A DNA stretch of 64,000 nt, taken from Himantopus leucocephalus. Lineage: Eukaryota; Chordata; Aves; Charadriiformes; Recurvirostridae. A program made the position numbers and the translations under genes. Below the pieces are notes generated by a model. It was not told the DNA's origin. It made no database searches and saw only the letters and a list, made by a program, of their open reading frames with translations. Numbering within the stretch: the first letter of the stretch is position 1; each line of letters starts with the position of its first letter. The stretch lies in NCBI GenBank assembly GCA_003993805.1, contig RSEF01000001.1, positions 61,728,860 to 61,792,859 of the forward strand. The letters are read 5' to 3'. This document shows, piece after piece, positions 62,201 through 64,000 of the stretch.

Positions 62201-63916
62201 TAATTGCACTGTGCTTTCTAGGGGCCGCCTCTTGCCTAGATACCTTATCTCTATTGATTCTAATGGATAACAAGTGTCTGAGTAGGGGCTACCTTTCTGG
62301 ATATACATGAAACTCTTCACATAACTTTGCCTCCTACATTAACTCTTGCAACACTTTAATGGTACTTTTTAGAGGCACTCAAGCGTCCTACCTATTCTGG
62401 TGCGCAGTGTTCATCAGAGAGCGGTAGCAAAACAACATAATGACTAGAGGCAGGGCTTATCTCCATGATCTCACTCACCACAGGTTGGTTGTAGTGCTCC
62501 AAGGACATAGTGACCACGTTGAGGCAGATGATGAAAGTGATGAAGATGTCCAGATAGTGGCTGGTGCAGACCGAATGAATAAGGAGGCGTATGGGGCAGT
62601 AGGTAGCATAGTACGGCAAACGCTGCGCCTCTTCAGTGGAAAGAGGGAGATGGGCAGAGTTAGGAAGAAATTGGAAGAAAGAGAGAAATGGGTAAGAAAC
62701 ACTGAGGAGGGAGCAGGCATAAAAGTGGTGATAGGTGTTGAAAGAAAAGGGAATGAAAGCGGGAGAGAGAAAGAATAGAAAATGATAGGTAAAAGATAGG
62801 GGACATAAGAAGGACAGAAAAAATGCAAAAAAGAGGAAAGTAGAGGTGGGGAAAAATAAGTAGAAAAAAGACAAGGAAAGGAATGCTAGAAAGAAAATCT
62901 GTTAGTCTATGTTTGTGGAATGGTGCTAAATCAGCATTTCATGCCTCGATAAATTAAGACCACAAATGATAAAAGGGAGCAGATGGTTCCAGGAGAGGCC
63001 CCAGGGTGTCACAGGAGAGAGGGAAAAACTGGAGCAGAGGAAGGGAAAGCATGCCCACAGGCTGTGAATGGAAGAAAACCATCAGTCTGGGGTAGTAGGG
63101 ATGATTTCCAGGGGCAGGTATGCTTTTGCAATTTTTGTCTAAAGGTAATACAGAAGAAGACAGAAACACCAGGAAGAGGGCTTGCTTCACCCCAGAGGGT
63201 CTGGGACCCCGAAGAGTGACACTGCAACATTGATGGAAAGAGCCAGGAACAAAACACAGAGGTCTTCCTCTTTTTTTTCCCCTCCCTCTTCTTTACATTT
63301 GGGTTTAAACACAAAGGGTCATCTGTCCAGGTCTTGCCCAAACACCAGCTGGGTTGCAGGAAGCCCAGGTCGGACTGCCCCAAGCCCAGGAGGTATACTG
63401 ATGCGTAGACATCCTGTGTCGACAATGCCCAGGGATGTGCACAGGGATACTTTTGATATGGGGTATTTCCGGAGAGGCAGGGTGCTAAAACCCCAGCAGC
63501 TTCCCCAGAGTCCCATCAGACCTTGTCAGCCACCCCTCTTCCCCAGACCGCACCGGTGAGGTGTGTAGTGACACGGCAGTGGCGTGGGGAGGAAGGCTGA
63601 GAGCATGGCCACAAGCGATGCATTTTGGAGACCGGTCCGTTGGGAAAGAAAAAGAAGAGGAGAAGGTTTTTTCTCAGAAAACCTTGGCCTACGAACCGAC
63701 CAAACACTTAGGCTGTGCCTTACTCCTTCGCTTCTTCTCCAGGCGGCGCAGGCGCTTCTCCTCCCGCCGGCGTGCCTCCTCAGCCTCCTGGTGCTGCCGG
63801 CACTTGTGGAAGTTCTCCACCACCACCCCCACAAACATGTTGAGCACAAAGAAGCTGACGATGAGGAGGAAGGAGATGAAGTAGAGGAGCATCCAGGGGT
63901 TGTTGTTGGTCACTGG
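43541..63916 (-). CDS. CACNA1I: CACNA1I 3' part (13 exons), T-type calcium channel Cav3.3
   Basis: Partial coding region, join in transcript order: 63916-63724, 62630-62479, 60860-60751, 60141-60008, 59247-59177, 55411-55333, 54757-54636, 53889-53551, 52932-52786, 48510-48394, 48010-47842, 46240-46044, 44242-43541. All introns are GT-AG and all phases agree, giving 843 residues plus TGA. Residues 8-33 are IIIS6, 34-65 the charged III-IV linker, 82-110 IVS1, 120-144 IVS2, 153-174 IVS3, 183-213 the arginine-rich IVS4, 221-246 IVS5, 258-287 the pore loop with filter residue D280, 308-335 IVS6, and 336-843 the cytoplasmic tail. The family forms the low-voltage-activated, slowly inactivating calcium pore of the neuronal plasma membrane and supports burst firing. 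Recalled human Cav3.3 matches nearly residue for residue through domain IV, and the tail after IVS6 is of Cav3.3 rather than Cav3.1 or Cav3.2 type. The gene's 5' part is outside the window. No frameshift or internal stop is present. Confidence 0.97.
44243..46043 (-). other. CACNA1I: Intron e12-e13
   Basis: This 1.8-kb GT-AG intron holds the duplicated segment at 44,310-44,390. I see no other feature in it. Confidence 0.9.
44310..44390. repeat. Short duplicated segment, copy in last intron
   Basis: The partner of 42,483-42,561. It lies 68-148 nt upstream of the e13 acceptor on the transcript strand and reads through the landmarks GAGCACTTTGGGG, GAAAATAAACC, ACAATTACAG and AGGGGAAAAACTCC. Confidence 0.6.
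46044..46240 (-). CDS. CACNA1I: CACNA1I exon e12: C-tail, PAEFFHPA block
   Basis: This 197-nt exon follows TTGTCAG, starts with two bases of A545 and ends in phase 0 after LLHQ before GTGAGG. It encodes [29 protein letters not shown] and [20 protein letters not shown]. The match to the human Cav3.3 tail is strong and is one of the clearest signs that this is not Cav3.1 or Cav3.2. Confidence 0.96.
47025..47032 (+). promoter_or_regulatory. LTR TATA box
   Basis: TATAAATA lies 73 bp before the LTR poly(A) hexamer and 39 bp after CCAAT. Spacing fits a retroviral U3 promoter; activity is unproven. Confidence 0.5.
47098..47103 (+). terminator. LTR poly(A) signal AATAAA
   Basis: AATAAA followed after about 15 nt by a T-rich stretch (GTCTCTTCTCT). 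It marks the probable R-U5 border of the solo LTR. Confidence 0.5.
47842..48010 (-). CDS. CACNA1I: CACNA1I exon e11: C-tail with CEMEKTPFN block
   Basis: This 169-nt exon starts in phase 0 and ends with the first base of A545 before GTGAGC. It encodes 56 residues: an acidic start ([11 protein letters not shown]), then [13 protein letters not shown] and [20 protein letters not shown], close to human Cav3.3. The acceptor is a tandem GCAGCAG, so the first glutamine may be optional. Confidence 0.95.
48011..48393 (-). other. CACNA1I: Intron e10-e11
   Basis: A short 383-bp GT-AG intron (donor GTTAGT, acceptor TTTTGCAG). Nothing else is visible in it. Confidence 0.9.
48394..48510 (-). CDS. CACNA1I: CACNA1I exon e10: C-tail, Ser-rich
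   Basis: This 117-nt exon is symmetric (phase 0-0), with a CTGCAG acceptor and AAG before GTTAGT. It encodes 39 residues, [20 protein letters not shown] and [19 protein letters not shown]. The first half aligns with Cav3.3 ([12 protein letters not shown]). The second half is divergent from the human residues I recall. Exons in this part of the tail are reported to be alternatively spliced in mammals, and this one could be omitted in frame. Confidence 0.93.
48511..52785 (-). other. CACNA1I: Intron e9-e10 (4.3 kb)
   Basis: The largest intron in the window. About 49,000-49,330 is pyrimidine-rich on the plus strand, and 49,700-52,300 is AT-rich with no recognisable gene. The inverted repeat at 52,299-52,356 is the only clear structure. 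The short reading frames inside carry no recognisable protein motif. Confidence 0.85.
52299..52356. repeat. Perfect 15-bp inverted repeat
   Basis: TTTAAGCATGTGCTT at 52,299-52,313 and its exact reverse complement at 52,342-52,356 flank a 28-nt loop. The sequence resembles a palindromic repeat with AAGCACATGCTTAA units that is common in reptile and bird DNA. It lies in the e9-e10 intron and could fold in the pre-mRNA. Confidence 0.65.
52786..52932 (-). CDS. CACNA1I: CACNA1I exon e9: proximal C-tail with second CxxC
   Basis: This 147-nt exon has phase 0 at both ends (CCCTAG acceptor; donor GTAACC, rather weak). It encodes 49 residues starting [20 protein letters not shown] and ending [10 protein letters not shown]. 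Recalled human Cav3.3 has the same segment with few changes, including the HHYSSP sequence and both cysteines. Being symmetric, the exon could be skipped without changing frame. Confidence 0.95.
52933..53550 (-). other. CACNA1I: Intron e8-e9
   Basis: A 618-bp GT-AG intron in which I see nothing beyond the splice sites. Confidence 0.88.
53551..53889 (-). CDS. CACNA1I: CACNA1I exon e8: IVS6 and start of C-terminal tail
   Basis: This 339-nt exon is in phase 0 at both ends (CTCAAG acceptor, CAG before GTGAGT). It begins DTLRDC, encodes the extracellular S5-S6 end and IVS6 ([20 protein letters not shown]), then the acidic gating segment [21 protein letters not shown] low-complexity Gly/Ser/Lys stretch follows, and the exon ends [10 protein letters not shown]. 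The first CxxC pair of the tail is at 53,566-53,577. Confidence 0.97.
53890..54635 (-). other. CACNA1I: Intron e7-e8
   Basis: A 746-bp intron. It contains a short GGAA run near 53,926 and a possible CR1 3'-end remnant at 54,441-54,480. Confidence 0.88.
54441..54480 (+). repeat. Possible CR1 3'-end remnant
   Basis: GGACTAGATGAGCCAAAGGTCTGA resembles the end of reptile-type CR1 elements (a GGACTAGATGG phrase followed by GGTCTGA). The copy is short and decayed. Confidence 0.4.
54636..54757 (-). CDS. CACNA1I: CACNA1I exon e7: IV pore loop with selectivity filter
   Basis: This 122-nt exon follows TTTCAG and ends in phase 0 after ATGAAG before GTAACT. After two cysteines in the extracellular turret (CNDENPC) it encodes [20 protein letters not shown]. 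The aspartate in TGDNW (D280 of the window product) is the domain IV member of the EEDD filter that distinguishes T-type from high-voltage channels, which have EEEE. Confidence 0.97.
54758..55332 (-). other. CACNA1I: Intron e6-e7
   Basis: A 575-bp intron with no visible feature beyond its splice sites. Confidence 0.88.
55333..55411 (-). CDS. CACNA1I: CACNA1I exon e6: IVS5
   Basis: This 79-nt exon begins in phase 0 after TTTCAG and ends with one base of V247 before GTAAGT. It encodes [20 protein letters not shown] and ELFGKL, the hydrophobic IVS5 pore helix. It is isolated between a 3.8-kb intron upstream and a 0.6-kb intron downstream. Confidence 0.96.
55412..59176 (-). other. CACNA1I: Intron e5-e6 (3.8 kb)
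   Basis: The intron contains a CR1 3'-end fragment at 59,088-59,140 and a purine-rich patch at about 58,575-58,700. I find no exon or other feature in the rest. Confidence 0.85.
59088..59140 (+). repeat. CR1 LINE 3'-end fragment
   Basis: CACTGGACTAGATGACCTGT, then GGTCCCTTCCAACCCAAACT and TTCTATGAT, is the standard 3' end of avian CR1 in sense orientation. Only the tail is present. Confidence 0.88.
59177..59247 (-). CDS. CACNA1I: CACNA1I exon e5: second half of IVS4 and S4-S5 linker
   Basis: This 71-nt exon starts after GGCAG with two bases of V197 and ends in phase 0 with CAG before GTAAAA. It encodes [19 protein letters not shown] and ALPQ: the lysine-bearing C-terminal half of IVS4 and the S4-S5 linker that couples the sensor to the gate. 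The donor GTAAAA is weaker than the others in this gene. Confidence 0.95.
59248..60007 (-). other. CACNA1I: Intron e4-e5
   Basis: A 760-bp GT-AG intron that interrupts the IVS4 helix. Its 59,400-59,620 part is pyrimidine-rich on the plus strand. Confidence 0.88.
60008..60141 (-). CDS. CACNA1I: CACNA1I exon e4: IVS3 and first half of IVS4
   Basis: This 134-nt exon follows a CTTAAG acceptor; its first base completes R152 and its last base starts V197. It encodes [20 protein letters not shown] (IVS3), the short extracellular S3-S4 loop, and [14 protein letters not shown], which holds four arginines of IVS4. The voltage-sensing helix is therefore split between this exon and e5. Confidence 0.96.
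60142..60750 (-). other. CACNA1I: Intron e3-e4
   Basis: A 609-bp GT-AG intron (GTGAGC to CTTAAG) without recognisable content. Confidence 0.88.
60751..60860 (-). CDS. CACNA1I: CACNA1I exon e3: IVS2
   Basis: This 110-nt exon has a GGCAG acceptor in phase 0 and ends with the first two bases of R152 before GTGAGC. It encodes [20 protein letters not shown] and [16 protein letters not shown], the IVS2 helix with the conserved acidic residue of the voltage sensor and the cytoplasmic S2-S3 turn RRFFKDR. Confidence 0.96.
60861..62478 (-). other. CACNA1I: Intron e2-e3
   Basis: A 1.6-kb GT-AG intron. No repeat or exon is recognised in it. Confidence 0.88.
62479..62630 (-). CDS. CACNA1I: CACNA1I exon e2: linker end and IVS1
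   Basis: This 152-nt exon starts with two bases completing K65 after a CTGAAG acceptor, and ends in phase 0 after EHYNQPV before GTGAGT. It carries the end of the III-IV linker ([11 protein letters not shown]) and the IVS1 helix from [13 protein letters not shown] through NVVTMSLEH. The acceptor is preceded by an unusually long pyrimidine-rich tract on the transcribed strand. Confidence 0.96.
62631..63723 (-). other. CACNA1I: Intron e1-e2 with long pyrimidine tract
   Basis: A 1.1-kb intron. Its last 250 bases on the transcript strand (62,640-62,890) are strongly pyrimidine-rich, far longer than a normal splice tract. The remainder is unremarkable. Confidence 0.88.
62640..62890. repeat. Purine-rich tract (plus strand)
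   Basis: A run of GAAA, GGAG and AGAGAG words with few pyrimidines over about 250 bp. On the transcript strand it forms an extended C/T tract leading into the e2 acceptor. Confidence 0.7.
63724..63916 (-). CDS. CACNA1I: CACNA1I exon e1: IIIS6 and III-IV linker
   Basis: This 193-nt exon starts in phase 0 after a CTCCAG acceptor and ends with one base of a split lysine codon before GTAAGG. Residues 1-64 begin [13 protein letters not shown], then give the IIIS6 helix ending [14 protein letters not shown], and a dense Arg/Glu/Lys stretch ending LEKKRR. This highly charged start of the III-IV linker is typical of T-type channels. The joined residue K65 followed by AQRLPYY matches the short Cav3 splice form; I see no separate exon for the longer linker form in the next intron. 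Confidence 0.96.
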
Positions 63917-64000
63917 CTGGAGGAGGGGGGAGAACAGAGGTGGTCAATTGGCTGGATGCGTGACAGTATGGAAATGATGGGGGCAAGACCCGCCATGGTG
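63917..64000 (-). other. CACNA1I: End of upstream CACNA1I intron
   Basis: Pyrimidine-rich sequence ending CCTCCTCCAG directly before e1. The previous exon is outside the window. Confidence 0.85.

Noticed and set aside
62631..62700. In-frame upstream extension of e2 (reading ...[12 protein letters not shown])
   Set aside because: The open stretch is the pyrimidine tract of the intron. The CTGAAG acceptor gives exactly the family-consistent KAQRLPYY junction.
44243..63723. U12-type introns, known in some voltage-gated channel genes
   Set aside because: None of the twelve donors here reads ATATCCTT or GTATCCTT; all are ordinary U2 GT-AG introns.
1..64000. tRNA, rRNA, CRISPR and operon structures
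   Set aside because: None seen. The sequence is vertebrate nuclear DNA, where CRISPR arrays and operons are not expected.

Overview
The window is bird nuclear DNA. The evidence is a vertebrate ion-channel gene with GT-AG introns, decayed CR1 LINE copies (including the short tandem ATTC-type CR1 3' tail), solo LTRs of avian endogenous-retrovirus type, low repeat density and no prokaryotic gene structure. A 100-N assembly gap lies at 38,883-38,982.

Only one protein-coding gene can be supported: the 3' part of CACNA1I (T-type calcium channel Cav3.3, alpha-1I), on the minus strand from 63,916 down to the stop codon at 43,541-43,543. Thirteen exons were delimited from acceptor and donor signals. 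Every junction keeps the reading frame, giving 2,532 nt, or 843 residues plus stop. They encode IIIS6, the III-IV linker, all of domain IV (voltage sensor, pore loop with the filter aspartate, S6) and the whole cytoplasmic C-terminal tail. The 5' part of the gene lies beyond position 64,000. The assignment to Cav3.3 rather than Cav3.1 or Cav3.2 rests on recalled family sequences: the stretch after IVS6, the cysteine-paired segments and the distal Ser/Pro-rich tail follow Cav3.3.

Layout from right to left. 63,917-64,000 is the end of an upstream intron. 43,541-63,916 is the 13-exon tail of CACNA1I; one intron holds a solo LTR in antisense orientation, others hold CR1 scraps, a long pyrimidine tract on the transcribed strand and an inverted repeat. 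From 43,540 downwards is the 3' UTR, whose length is unknown; candidate poly(A) signals and AU-rich elements are visible. From about 42.3 kb to position 1 I find no gene. In mammals the next gene in this direction is ENTHD1, convergent and far away; I see none of it here. The gene-free part contains an old reptile-type CR1 (2.8-3.5 kb), CR1 fragments near 8.6 and 13.1 kb, two decayed SINE-like elements (20.1-20.4 and 21.2-21.6 kb), an ERVL-like LTR ending at 26,267, a CR1 interrupted by the assembly gap, and simple repeats.

The most noteworthy observations are: paired CxxC motifs in the proximal Cav3.3 tail; a distal tail motif shared with Cav3.1/Cav3.2 that human Cav3.3 seems to have lost; a NAGNAG acceptor; an antisense solo LTR with TATA, CCAAT and AATAAA intact; an inverted pair of POU octamers; and a short sequence duplicated between the last intron and the 3' UTR. 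Exon limits are firm. Repeat limits are approximate because no alignment could be run.
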